A model generated the notes under the pieces. The model ran no database searches and was not told the DNA's origin. It saw only the letters and a list, made by a program, of their open reading frames with translations. A stretch of 37,158 nucleotides of DNA, taken from Gemmatimonadota bacterium (GTDB lineage Bacteria; Gemmatimonadota; Gemmatimonadetes; Longimicrobiales; Gaopeijiaceae). Where the stretch lies: contig JAOTVL010000019.1 in the NCBI GenBank assembly GCA_029863525.1, positions 1 to 37,158 on the forward strand, in the 5' to 3' direction. The translations under genes were made by a program, and so were the position numbers. Shown piece by piece: positions 25,898 through 33,248 of the stretch. The stretch's first letter is position 1, and each line of letters begins with the position of its first letter.

Positions 25898-26938
25898 TTG
25901 TCTGACCGATCCAGCTATGGGCTCGGTCGGGCTGAGCTCCACGAGCTGTACCGCGCGCTCACGCTGACGCGGGCCGCAGAAGAGCGGCTGGAGATTCTCC
26001 AAAAACAAGGCCACGTCACCGGAGGCCTCTATCGCTCGTTGGGACAAGAGGCAGGCGCCGTGGGCGCCGCCTTCGCGCTGCGACGCCGCGACGACGGCAC
26101 CGGTGACTTCCTGGCTCACACGGTACGAGCAGCCGGCGCCCTCTTTCTCTTCGGGGGCGAGCTCGAGGACTTCTTCCGGCAGTATATGGCGAAGGGCTCG
26201 GGGCCGACGCGCGGGCGTGAGGCCAACCTACACTGGTTCGACTTCCAGAAAGGGTTCGTCGGACCGGTTTCGCCGCTCGGAACGATGATCGAGATCATGG
26301 CGGGCATCACGCTCACCTTCCGGATGCGCGGGGAGGAACGGATCGGCATGGTCTTTTACGGAGACGGCGCCTCGTCGACCGGCGCCTGGCACGAGGGTCT
26401 GAACTTCGCCGCGGTCCAACGTTGCCCGCTGATCCTCATGGTCGAGAACAATCAGTGGGCGTTTTCGACGCCGACGCACAAGAACACCCGCGTGGCAACC
26501 TTCGCCGACAAGGGGCCGGGATACGGCATCGGCGCGGATTCCGTGGATGGCACCGACGTGCTCGAGGTCTTCGACACGGTGCGCCGGGCCGCCGCACTCG
26601 TGCGCGCCGGCGAGGGCACGCGCCTCGTCGAGCTGCGTTATTTTCGACGGTTGGGGCACGCGCAGCACGACCCTCAGGAATACGTGGATCCTGCGCTCAT
26701 CGAGGAGTGGGAGAAGCGGGACCCCATCGCAGGCTATCGCGACCGAATGTTGAGGAACGAATGGGCCACCGAAGAAGAGCTCTCCGCGATCGAAGAGGAA
26801 GTGTTCGAGCGCTGTCGAATCGCCGCGGAGTCCGTCGTCGAGGAGCCGAACCCCGACGGACCGAGCGCGGTCTACGACGTTTATACGGACCTCGACATCG
26901 CCCGTCCCTGGACCCGCGCCGAGCCGGCCGTCCCGTGA
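25898..26938 (+). CDS. 2-oxoacid (probably pyruvate) dehydrogenase E1 alpha subunit
   Basis: With the E1 beta product downstream, decarboxylates a 2-oxoacid using thiamine diphosphate and passes the acyl group to lipoyl-E2. The 346-residue chain has TRAAEERLEILQKQGHVTGGLYRSLGQEA, the SPLGTMIEIMAGI block, and the thiamine-binding GDGASSTGAWHEGLNFAAV...LMVENN motif (GDG with a terminal NN). GREANLHWFD is typical of pyruvate- and branched-chain-type E1. Substrate choice between pyruvate and branched-chain acids cannot be settled from sequence alone; position in a glycolytic neighbourhood favours pyruvate. TTG 25898 gives MSDRSSYGLGRAELHELYRAL; no ATG or GTG lies nearby in frame. Confidence 0.9.
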   Translation: MSDRSSYGLGRAELHELYRALTLTRAAEERLEILQKQGHVTGGLYRSLGQEAGAVGAAFALRRRDDGTGDFLAHTVRAAGALFLFGGELEDFFRQYMAKGSGPTRGREANLHWFDFQKGFVGPVSPLGTMIEIMAGITLTFRMRGEERIGMVFYGDGASSTGAWHEGLNFAAVQRCPLILMVENNQWAFSTPTHKNTRVATFADKGPGYGIGADSVDGTDVLEVFDTVRRAAALVRAGEGTRLVELRYFRRLGHAQHDPQEYVDPALIEEWEKRDPIAGYRDRMLRNEWATEEELSAIEEEVFERCRIAAESVVEEPNPDGPSAVYDVYTDLDIARPWTRAEPAVP

Positions 26939-26945
26939 GGGGCCG

Positions 26946-27992
26946 ATGACCGTGCACACCCAGATCGAGCCGGTCGCCGGGCCCGAACACCTGCTGAAGA
27001 CTCAGCGTGGCGAGCCGGTCACGATGCTCGAGGCGATCAGCGAAGCCCTGTTCGAGGAGATGGTCCGCGACGAATCGGTTTTCCTCCTCGGCGAAGACAT
27101 CGGGGTGTACGGCGGGGCGTTCAAGGTGACGAGAGGGTTTCTCGAGCACTTCGGCGAGCGCCGCGTCATCGACACGCCGATTGCCGAAGGCGGATTCACC
27201 GGGGCCGCCGCGGGTGCGGCGCACATGGGCCTCCGACCCGTGGTCGAGATCCAGTTCATGGACTTCATCTCGCCCGCATACGACGTCATCACCAACTACA
27301 TCGCCACCTCGCTCTACCGAGGTGCAGGGCCGATGCCTCTCGTGATTCGAGGCCCCGTCGGCGGGGGCAATCGGGGCGGCCCCTTCCACTCGCAGAACGT
27401 GGAGATGGCGTTCTTCCACACGCCTGGTCTGAAGATCGTGTACCCGAGCAACGCATACGACGCGAAGGGCCTGCTCAAGGCCGCGATTCGGGACGACAAC
27501 CCCGTGCTCTTCGAGGAGCACAAGGGCTTGTACCGTGCCCCGGCCCTACGTGAAGTGCTGCCCGATGACGACTATACAGTCCCCCTGGGCGTGGCGAAGA
27601 CGGTCAGGGACGGGTCGGATCTCACGATCGTGACCTACGGGGCGATGGTGCACAAAAGCCTGAGTGCCGCCGAGACCCTGGACGTCGAGGATGGGCTCTC
27701 GGTGGAGATCGTCGACCTTCGCACGCTGCTGCCCATGGACGATGACGCGATCGTCGAGAGCGTGAAGAAGACGGGCAAGCTGCTGATCGTGCACGAGGAC
27801 ACCCGGACCGGCGGGATCGCGGGAGAGATCGCGATCCGTGTGAGCGAGAAGGCGTTCGAATGGTTGGATGGACCGATCCTGAGGGTCACGGCGATCGACG
27901 CGCCTGTGCCGTACTCCGGATCGCTCGAGGACTACTTCCTACCCCAGGCCGACGACGTCATCACGGCGGCGCGGTACCTGGCTGCGTACTAA
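26946..27992 (+). CDS. 2-oxoacid (probably pyruvate) dehydrogenase E1 beta subunit
   Basis: The 348-residue partner of E1 alpha. Conserved blocks: TMLEAISEALFEEMVRDESVF, LLGEDIGVYGGAFKVTRG, IDTPIAEGGFTGAAAGAA, VEIQFMDFISPAYDVITN, RGPVGGGNRGGPFHSQ, and the C-terminal transketolase half with VEIVDLRTLLPMDDDAIVESVKKTGKLLIVHED. About 25 residues precede the usual start, ending KTQRGEPV. ATG 26946 lies 7 nt after the E1 alpha stop with GAGGGG just upstream. Confidence 0.92.
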   Translation: MTVHTQIEPVAGPEHLLKTQRGEPVTMLEAISEALFEEMVRDESVFLLGEDIGVYGGAFKVTRGFLEHFGERRVIDTPIAEGGFTGAAAGAAHMGLRPVVEIQFMDFISPAYDVITNYIATSLYRGAGPMPLVIRGPVGGGNRGGPFHSQNVEMAFFHTPGLKIVYPSNAYDAKGLLKAAIRDDNPVLFEEHKGLYRAPALREVLPDDDYTVPLGVAKTVRDGSDLTIVTYGAMVHKSLSAAETLDVEDGLSVEIVDLRTLLPMDDDAIVESVKKTGKLLIVHEDTRTGGIAGEIAIRVSEKAFEWLDGPILRVTAIDAPVPYSGSLEDYFLPQADDVITAARYLAAY

Positions 27993-28012
27993 CAGAACCG
28001 GAGTGATCGAGC

Positions 28013-29431
28013 GTGTCTCGAATTGACGTCCCGATGCCCCAGATGGGCGAGTCCATTGCCGAGGGCACCGTTTCCCAGTGGCTCAAGCAGGTCGGCGACG
28101 CCGTAGCGCGCGATGAGCCGATCCTGGAAATCTCGACCGACAAGGTCGACGCTGAGATCCCCGCGCCGGCCTCTGGCACGCTCGTGGAGATCACGGTCGC
28201 CGAGGGTGAGACCGTCGAGGTCGGCACCGTCGTCGCGTACATCGATACCGATGCCGGAGCGGTGGCTGCGCCGCCGGAGGCCAGCCCAGTGCCGGAGCCG
28301 GAGCCGGAGCCGGAACCGGAGCCCGAGCCGCAGGAGTCCGATCCGGTCGAGGTCGCCGCCGCCCCCGCGCCGCCGCCCCAAACTGCCCCGCCGCCGCCCG
28401 AAGCTGCCTCGACGGCGCCATCGGGAGGGGTGGAGACGGCCGAAGATCGGCTGCGCACGCGCTCGACGCCGGTCGTTCGCAAGATCGCCGAAGAGCACGG
28501 TGTCGACATCGAGTCGGTGCCGGGGACGGGCCATGCGGGGCGCGTGACCAAGCACGACATCCTCGAGTTCATCGAATCGGGTGGAGCCGCCGCCGAGCAG
28601 GTTGCCGCTGCCAAGCCGGCGGCGCCAGCCACCGCCGCGCCAGCCAAGCCCGTTGCAGCCTCCGCGCCGTCCGATCTCTGGGAGCGGTTCTATCGCGAGG
28701 TGCACCACCCCGAGTTCCCCGTCCGCGGGGCCGACACCGTCGAGCCGATGGACAAGATCCGCCGCCTCACGGCGGAGCACATGGTGCTCGCCAAGCGGAT
28801 CGCCCCACACGTGCACTCGTTCATCGAGATCGACTTCTCCGCCATCGATCGCGTGCGCAGCGCGAGCAAGGAGCGCTGGAAGGCCCAAGGTGCGCGGGTC
28901 AGCTACACGGCGTTCGTCGCCTGGGCCGTCTCTCGTGTTCTGCGCGAGTTCCCCACGATCAACTCGACGATCTCCGGCAACAACGTGATCTACCGCGGGA
29001 ACGTGAATCTCGGAATGGCCGTGGACCTCGATCCCGGGTTGATCGTGCCGGTCGTGCACGACGCGGACCACCTCGGTCTCGTCGGCATCGGCAACAAGAT
29101 CGTCGACCTGGCCACCCGCGCCCGCGACCGGAAGCTCATGCCCGCCGAGATCCAGGGGGCGAGCTTCTCCATCACGAATCCCGGCGTTCTCGGGACGATG
29201 GTGGGGCTTCCCGTGATCCCGAAGGGTACCTCGGCCATTCTCGGGACCGGGGCGATCGAAAAGCGTGTGGTCGTGGTCACCGACCCGAACAACGGTACCG
29301 ATTCGATGGCGATTCGTAAGCGTGCCCTCTTCTCCCTCGGCTATGACCACCGCATCGTCGACGGGGCGGACGCGGCGCGGTTCCTCTCGCGTCTCAAGGA
29401 AATGCTCGAGGACTTTCCCGAGGACGCGTAG
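28013..29431 (+). CDS. Dihydrolipoamide acyltransferase (E2) of a 2-oxoacid dehydrogenase complex
   Basis: E2 core of the complex; carries acyl groups on a lipoyl arm to CoA. Layout of the 472 residues: one lipoyl domain (about 1-80; lipoyl-lysine Lys44 in EISTDKVDAEIP), a Pro/Glu/Ala linker (about 90-145, with an EP repeat), the E1/E3-binding domain (about 148-187: STPVVRKIAEEHGVDIESV, GRVTKHDILEFIE), an Ala/Pro linker, and the catalytic domain (about 235-472) ending with DHRIVDGADAARF, the HxxxDG active site. GTG 28013 gives MSRIDVPMPQMGESIAEG. lipB follows after 10 nt, which makes sense because lipoate must be attached to Lys44. No E3 (lpd) gene is in the window. Confidence 0.94.
   Translation: MSRIDVPMPQMGESIAEGTVSQWLKQVGDAVARDEPILEISTDKVDAEIPAPASGTLVEITVAEGETVEVGTVVAYIDTDAGAVAAPPEASPVPEPEPEPEPEPEPQESDPVEVAAAPAPPPQTAPPPPEAASTAPSGGVETAEDRLRTRSTPVVRKIAEEHGVDIESVPGTGHAGRVTKHDILEFIESGGAAAEQVAAAKPAAPATAAPAKPVAASAPSDLWERFYREVHHPEFPVRGADTVEPMDKIRRLTAEHMVLAKRIAPHVHSFIEIDFSAIDRVRSASKERWKAQGARVSYTAFVAWAVSRVLREFPTINSTISGNNVIYRGNVNLGMAVDLDPGLIVPVVHDADHLGLVGIGNKIVDLATRARDRKLMPAEIQGASFSITNPGVLGTMVGLPVIPKGTSAILGTGAIEKRVVVVTDPNNGTDSMAIRKRALFSLGYDHRIVDGADAARFLSRLKEMLEDFPEDA
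28291..28331 (+). repeat. Hexanucleotide repeat coding the E2 linker
   Basis: Imperfect tandem GCCGGA/GAGCCG units encode alternating Glu-Pro in the flexible linker after the lipoyl domain. Because units are multiples of three, length changes would alter linker length without shifting the frame. Confidence 0.6.
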
Positions 29432-29441
29432 CCAGCTTGCG

Positions 29442-30113
29442 ATGAGTAGGGGGAGCCCCCGAACGCTCGCCGTCTCGTGGATGGGGACGGTTCCGTACGG
29501 GGAGGCCCTGGAACTGCAGGCGGAGCTCGTGGCCCAGCGGCGTCGGGGCGAGATCCCCGACACCCTGTTGCTCCTCGAACATCCGCACGTGATCACCCTC
29601 GGGTCCAGCTCCGACCCGCAACACGTCCTCCTCGACGAGGCAGAGCGCGAACGACGCGGGATCGAGCTCTTCCAGGCGGGTAGGGGAGGAGACGTGACCT
29701 ACCACGGGCCGGGTCAGCTCGTGGCGTATCCGATCCTGGATCTCAAGCCCGACCGGAAAGACCTCCATCGCTACCTGCGGGATCTGGAACGCGTCTTGAT
29801 CGACGTCGCCGCCGAGTACGGCATCGAGGCCGTCCGGAGCGAAGCCGGTACAGGCGTCTGGACCGCGCTCGGGAAGCTCGCCGCCATCGGGATCCGGGTG
29901 AGCTCGGGCTGGATCACCTCGCATGGGATCGCCCTGAACGTGCGATCCGACCTCTCCTACTTCGAGACGATCGTCCCCTGCGGCATTCCTGACCGAGACG
30001 TGTCTTCGCTGGAGCGCGAGCTGGAAGAAGACGCTCCCGAGCTCGCGGAAGTGTCCCAGCGTTTCGTCGAACACTTCGCGCGCGTCTTCGGGCATGAAAC
30101 TATTGTCGGCTGA
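29442..30113 (+). CDS. lipB: Lipoyl(octanoyl) transferase
   Basis: Moves octanoate from acyl carrier protein to lipoyl domains such as the E2 encoded just upstream. The 223-residue chain has LLLLEHPHVITLGSSSD, GRGGDVTYHGPGQLVAYPI, and the catalytic pair: Lys in GKLAAIGIRVS and Cys in FETIVPCGIPDRDV; ITSHGIALNVRSDL matches the substrate pocket. ATG 29442 is 10 nt past the E2 stop. lipA, which adds sulfur, is not in the window. A 740-nt gap without a protein gene follows. Confidence 0.94.
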   Translation: MSRGSPRTLAVSWMGTVPYGEALELQAELVAQRRRGEIPDTLLLLEHPHVITLGSSSDPQHVLLDEAERERRGIELFQAGRGGDVTYHGPGQLVAYPILDLKPDRKDLHRYLRDLERVLIDVAAEYGIEAVRSEAGTGVWTALGKLAAIGIRVSSGWITSHGIALNVRSDLSYFETIVPCGIPDRDVSSLERELEEDAPELAEVSQRFVEHFARVFGHETIVG

Positions 30114-30164
30114 GCAACAAAATCTCGGCGTTGACCGCAGCCGCCGTGGCGCCCTGCGCCCCTC

Positions 30165-30410
30165 CCAAACGGCGAGATTTTTCGCATTTCTGACGCCGAC
30201 TTTCCGCAGTGACCCGCGAACGTCCGCGAGTGAAATCATCTGTTTCTCCCGTCACCGATCGTACTGCCTGAGAAACAAATGACGTCGATGTAAATCACTA
30301 TATGGAAGTATTTTACAGCGTATTTCGGAATTGATGGACGTTTGTTTTGTGAAGCCTTGCCCGAGGGGTTGGACCACCTTATCTATCCTTCGCGTTTCGG
30401 ATGCGGCTCA
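30165..30410. other. AT-rich non-coding island with an inverted repeat
   Basis: After lipB, base composition drops sharply: by hand count 31 of 80 bases in 30281-30360 are G or C (39%), against a clearly GC-rich surround. No frame looks coding. TGTTTCTC (30241-30248) and GAGAAACA (30270-30277) form a perfect 8-bp inverted repeat with a 21-nt loop. The stretch could hold promoters or a protein-binding region, or mark an inserted segment. Confidence 0.5.
30357..30385 (+). promoter_or_regulatory. Possible promoter reading into the structured region
   Basis: TTGCCC (30357-30362), 17 bp, TATCTA (30380-30385). If used, transcription would start about 30392, some 27 nt before the first hairpin at 30419. 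Both hexamers are only partial matches. Confidence 0.22.
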
Positions 30411-30418
30411 TCGAGATC

Positions 30419-30757
30419 GATAACGTTGGTTATCCCTCAGATGAATCCGAAAGGTGGGTCTTCGGACGCGACGGCGTAGCGAAGACGAGGTGACCCGGAA
30501 CTTGGGAATGTCCGGGAAGCCCGACGGGGGAGGTCGCTGGCCCCCGCCGAAAGAGCCCTGAGAGCTCGGGGCGACCTCCGGTCGCGGACCGCGTGACAAA
30601 ACGGAGGAAGGAGGAATGGCCCAGCCGCCTTCACGAAGGCGGACCCAAGCAGGGCCTGAGAATCCGCCAGCGCACGTAGTACCGAGCGAGGCTCGTGAGC
30701 TTCGCGAGGACTGCAAGAGAGGCGGCCTGAGTTGCAGCTTGCTGCGGCTTGGGCCGC
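30419..30757. ncRNA. Candidate structured RNA or repeat element: eight nested stem-loops
   Basis: Within 340 nt, perfect arms pair locally: 30419-30424 with 30429-30434 (6 bp); 30458-30464 with 30480-30486 (7 bp, inner ACGC/GCGT); 30494-30499 with 30511-30516 (6); 30529-30537 with 30571-30579 (9, inner CCCC/GGGG and GAGC/GCTC); 30579-30583 with 30587-30591 (5); 30618-30622 with 30652-30656 (5, enclosing 30625-30631 with 30636-30642, 7 bp); 30686-30689 with 30702-30705 (enclosing GCTC/GAGC); 30722-30727 with 30752-30757 (6, enclosing GCAGC/GCTGC). No conserved protein is readable in any frame. It does not match RNase P RNA, tmRNA, SRP RNA or a group II domain V by eye. Strand is undecided: plus places it after lipB, minus after rnhA. 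Confidence 0.45.
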
Positions 30758-30853
30758 TTCGCTTTTGTGGATACCCCGTGCCTCGCCTCCATCCCGCCGG
30801 GCGTGTCACTCACTGTTGGGGCGACGCCCGCTCGAGCGCGGCCCCGCACCCGC

Positions 30854-31426
30854 CTACGTGACGTAGCGATCTTCGGGCGGCTCGAATTCCATGTAGCCGA
30901 GGAAATCACCCTTCTCCCGCTGCTCGTCGAGCCACTGCTGGAAGCCCGACGGGCGGAAGCCGCCGGACGCCGATTGCTCCAAGGCGGCGCGCGTGGCGAG
31001 GAAGTCCACATACTCGTTCTCGGGGTGGCCGTGGTGCCCGCGGACCCACTGCGCGGACAGTTCGTGACGGTCGATGAGCACGTCGAGTCGTTGCCAGAGC
31101 TCGAGATTCTTGATGGGTCCCGTCTTACGCTTCCAGTTGGATCGCTTCCACGCGTGGCGCCACTCTGTGATGCCCTTCACCAAGTACTGGCTGTCGGAGA
31201 CGAAGCGGACGCGGCATCGTCGCTTGAGAAGCTGCAGCGGCTCGATCGCGGACCGGAGGGCCATTCGGTTGTTCGTCGTATCGGGCTCCGAGATCCAGTA
31301 GTCGCGGCGCTCCCACCGGCCGTCGGCCCATACCTCGACGAGGCCTGCGGCCCCTCCGGGACTGGCCTTCTTCTGGTGCTGGTTGCCGAGGCACGACTCG
31401 TCGGCGTGGATGTAGACGGTGTCCAA
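30854..31426 (-). CDS. rnhA: Ribonuclease HI, variant with altered catalytic residues and C-terminal tail
   Basis: RNase HI cuts the RNA of RNA-DNA hybrids. The 190-residue product aligns clearly with E. coli RNase HI: HADESCLGN, TTNNRMAL, VSDSQYLVKGITEW, LELWQRLD, WVRGHHGHPENEYVDFLA. Three of the four catalytic acids are present (Asp9, the Asp of SDSQY, the Asp of EYVDF), but the Glu of NNRMEL is Ala56 (codon GCC at 31259-31261). The Gly after the first Asp is Glu10, so an acid may have moved within the site. About 40 extra residues follow the core (SGFQQWLDEQREKGDFLGY), strong in charge and possibly binding hybrid or partner. TTG 31426 is the only start-type codon that fits. A 13-nt palindrome spans the stop. 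Confidence 0.88.
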   Translation of the reverse strand: MDTVYIHADESCLGNQHQKKASPGGAAGLVEVWADGRWERRDYWISEPDTTNNRMALRSAIEPLQLLKRRCRVRFVSDSQYLVKGITEWRHAWKRSNWKRKTGPIKNLELWQRLDVLIDRHELSAQWVRGHHGHPENEYVDFLATRAALEQSASGGFRPSGFQQWLDEQREKGDFLGYMEFEPPEDRYVT

Positions 31427-31536
31427 GGCAGGGATAGGGCGAAGGGCTCACGGTGTGACGGGGTCGCGGTTCCAACCCACGAGCCCGGGTCCTCGTAACG
31501 CGACAAGCTAACCCCGCGCCGGCGCCGGCGGACGGG

Positions 31537-31564
31537 TTGACCGGGCCGGGGCCGCCGGTAGCTT
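31537..31564 (+). promoter_or_regulatory. Candidate promoter of carA
   Basis: TTGACC (31537-31542), 16 bp, TAGCTT (31559-31564). Expected transcription start is about 31571, leaving a leader of about 37 nt before the CTG at 31608. The -35 lies just after a GCCGGCGCCGGC palindrome (around 31518-31529), which might bind a regulator. Confidence 0.5.
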
Positions 31565-31607
31565 TTGGCCAAGTGCCCCCTGAACTCCGACCGCCACGAG
31601 GTCACCC

Positions 31608-32720
31608 CTGAACCACGACGCTTACCTCCTGCTGGAAGACGGCCGTCGGTTCGACGGCGTCCACCTCGGCTCGCGCGCCCTGGCATTCGGTGAAGTCGTG
31701 TTCAACACGTCGATGACCGGGTACCAGGAAATCCTCACAGATCCGTCGTATACCGGCCAGCTGGTGACGATGACCTACCCGCTCATCGGCAACTACGGCG
31801 TAAACGGAGAGGATCGCGAATCGCCGACGCCCAAGGTGAGCGGGTTCATCGTTCGGGAAGCCTCGCGGGTTCATTCGAATTGGCGGTCGGATGGGGGGCT
31901 CGACGAGTACCTCGAGTCGAATGGCATCTCGGGCATCGCCGACATCGACACCCGGGCCCTCACCCGGCACATCCGTTCCGAGGGCGCCATGCGCGGCGCG
32001 ATCGTCCCGGCGGCGGAGGACGCGGGCGAGGTCCTCCGCAGGATCCTGGAGCAGCCTCGGATGGAGGGGCTCGAGCTCGCTTGCGGCGTGTCGACGGAAG
32101 AGCCGTACGAGGTTGCCGCCGTCGGAGAGGAGCGGTTCCACGTCGTCGCGTACGACTTCGGAGTGAAGGCGCACTCGCCGAAGCTGCTGGCCGAGCGTGG
32201 CTGCCGGGTCACGGTCATTCCGGCTGAAACACCTGTTGGGGAATTGCTGTCGAATCCGCCCGACGGGCTCTTCGTTTCGAATGGTCCGGGTGATCCGGCA
32301 GCCGTGGGCCAGGCGGAGAAGGCGATTTTGGGCTTGTCCGAGGCGGACGTCCCGGTATTCGGGATCTGCCTGGGGCATCAGCTCATCTGCCGAGCCTTCG
32401 GGGCGGAGACGTTCAAGCTTCCCTTTGGCCATCATGGCGGGAACCATCCGGTCAAGAACCTCGACCTCGGGACAGTGGAGATCACGTCGCAGAATCACGG
32501 CTTCGCGGTGCGCGGTGGCGACGGAGATGAGATCCCCGGCGCGCCCGATCTTCGGCTTACTCACGTGAACCTCTACGACCGAACCGTCGAGGGCGTCGAG
32601 CACCGCAGTCGCCCCGTCATCTCGGTGCAATACCACCCTGAAGCCGCGCCCGGCCCGCACGATAGTCGCTACCTGTTCGATCGATTCCTGGATCTCATGG
32701 AATCGCGTGCGAAAGGCTGA
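31608..32720 (+). CDS. carA: Carbamoyl-phosphate synthase small subunit, apparent CTG start
   Basis: Glutaminase subunit that feeds ammonia to CarB for carbamoyl phosphate (arginine and pyrimidine synthesis). Homology starts before the first GTG (31698): the segment AYLLLEDGRRFDG, expected at the CarA N-terminus, is coded from 31620 on. Between the in-frame stop at 31581-31583 and 31698 there is no ATG, GTG or TTG; CTG at 31608 follows GAGG by 6 nt and gives 370 residues, the normal length. Glutaminase motifs are intact: FGICLGHQL (Cys near 254) and SVQYHPEAAPGPHD near the C-terminus; PLIGNYGVNGED and LTRHIRSEGAMRG are also typical. carB is not adjacent; HU follows. E. coli carA is also known for a non-AUG (UUG) start. 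Confidence 0.93.
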   Translation: MNHDAYLLLEDGRRFDGVHLGSRALAFGEVVFNTSMTGYQEILTDPSYTGQLVTMTYPLIGNYGVNGEDRESPTPKVSGFIVREASRVHSNWRSDGGLDEYLESNGISGIADIDTRALTRHIRSEGAMRGAIVPAAEDAGEVLRRILEQPRMEGLELACGVSTEEPYEVAAVGEERFHVVAYDFGVKAHSPKLLAERGCRVTVIPAETPVGELLSNPPDGLFVSNGPGDPAAVGQAEKAILGLSEADVPVFGICLGHQLICRAFGAETFKLPFGHHGGNHPVKNLDLGTVEITSQNHGFAVRGGDGDEIPGAPDLRLTHVNLYDRTVEGVEHRSRPVISVQYHPEAAPGPHDSRYLFDRFLDLMESRAKG

Positions 32721-32765
32721 GCCGGCCGACCCCACTGGAGTCGTCGTCTGACCCGCATCGCGATC

Positions 32766-32794
32766 GTCGTTGCAAGTCTCTCTGCCACAACGAC
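32766..32794. repeat. Inverted repeat between carA and the HU gene
   Basis: GTCGTTG (32766-32772) and CAACGAC (32788-32794) are perfect 7-bp arms with a 15-nt loop, 45 nt after the carA stop. It may be a terminator stem without a T-run or a regulatory site; the rest of the 164-nt gap shows nothing clear. Confidence 0.3.
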
Positions 32795-32884
32795 TCCGGC
32801 GACCTTGCGGCCTCCTTCGGGCCTCGTTACCGTCCGGTCCCCATCGATACCTCGCGCTCTGATTCACGGCTCTCAGGAGGCCGA

Positions 32885-33184
32885 ATGACGAAGGCAGATC
32901 TGGTCGAGCAGGTGGCCGAAGCCATCGGCCCGGGCGTCACGAAGAAGGACTGCGCGTTGGTTGTGGACGGGTTCCTGAATGCGGTGAAGTTGGCCCTCGC
33001 GAACGGCGAGAACATCGAGATTCGCGGGTTCGGCACGTTCAAGGTGAGGAAGCGCAAGACCCGCATGGCGCGCAATCCGCGCACCGGAGACCCGGTCGAG
33101 GTCCCCTCCCGGAGCGTCCCCGTCTTCAAGCCGTCGAAGCACCTGCGCGCCCGGGTCGAGAAGCTCGACGAGCCCGCGTACTGA
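32885..33184 (+). CDS. DNA-binding protein HU/IHF family
   Basis: A 99-residue histone-like protein that bends and compacts DNA. It begins MTKADLVEQVAEAIGPGVTK, continues VVDGFLNAVKLALANGENIEIRGFGTFKVRKRK, and has the arm signature MARNPRTGDPVEVPSRSVPVFKPSK, where Arg-Asn-Pro at the tip intercalates into DNA. HU and IHF subunits cannot be told apart safely here. A very strong AGGAGG ribosome site lies 5 nt before the ATG, as expected for an abundant protein. About nine residues (EKLDEPAY) extend beyond the standard end. Confidence 0.95.
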   Translation: MTKADLVEQVAEAIGPGVTKKDCALVVDGFLNAVKLALANGENIEIRGFGTFKVRKRKTRMARNPRTGDPVEVPSRSVPVFKPSKHLRARVEKLDEPAY

Positions 33185-33213
33185 GAATCCGCGTGTGGCC
33201 GTCGCCGCTCGCT

Positions 33214-33241
33214 TCTAACGATTCCTTCGCGACGGCGTCTA
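33214..33241 (+). promoter_or_regulatory. ECF-type promoter before the second sigma gene
   Basis: TCTAAC (33214-33219), 16 bp, CGTCTA (33236-33241). The CGT begins 13 nt before the GTG start (14 nt in the other sigma operon). No ribosome site lies between them, so the mRNA is probably leaderless. Confidence 0.5.
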
Positions 33242-33248
33242 TCTATCG

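Noticed and set aside
28291-28331. Hexanucleotide repeat as a phase-variation switch
   Set aside because: Units are multiples of three, so slippage cannot switch the E2 gene off; it only alters linker length.
30408-30809. Long minus-strand open frame over the stem-loop region
   Set aside because: Arg/Pro/Ser-rich translation with no family resemblance; long chance frames are common in GC-rich DNA, and the inverted repeats explain the region better.
30616-30861. Plus-strand frame of about 80 codons after the structured region
   Set aside because: It starts at an ATG inside a hairpin stem, shows no domain and runs into the end of rnhA.
30854-31426. rnhA as a pseudogene because of the missing Glu
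   Set aside because: The frame is intact, every other motif is conserved and a neighbouring acid is gained, which does not look like decay.
31698-32720. carA starting at GTG 31698
   Set aside because: It would delete about 30 residues that match the CarA N-terminus, and no ribosome site precedes it.
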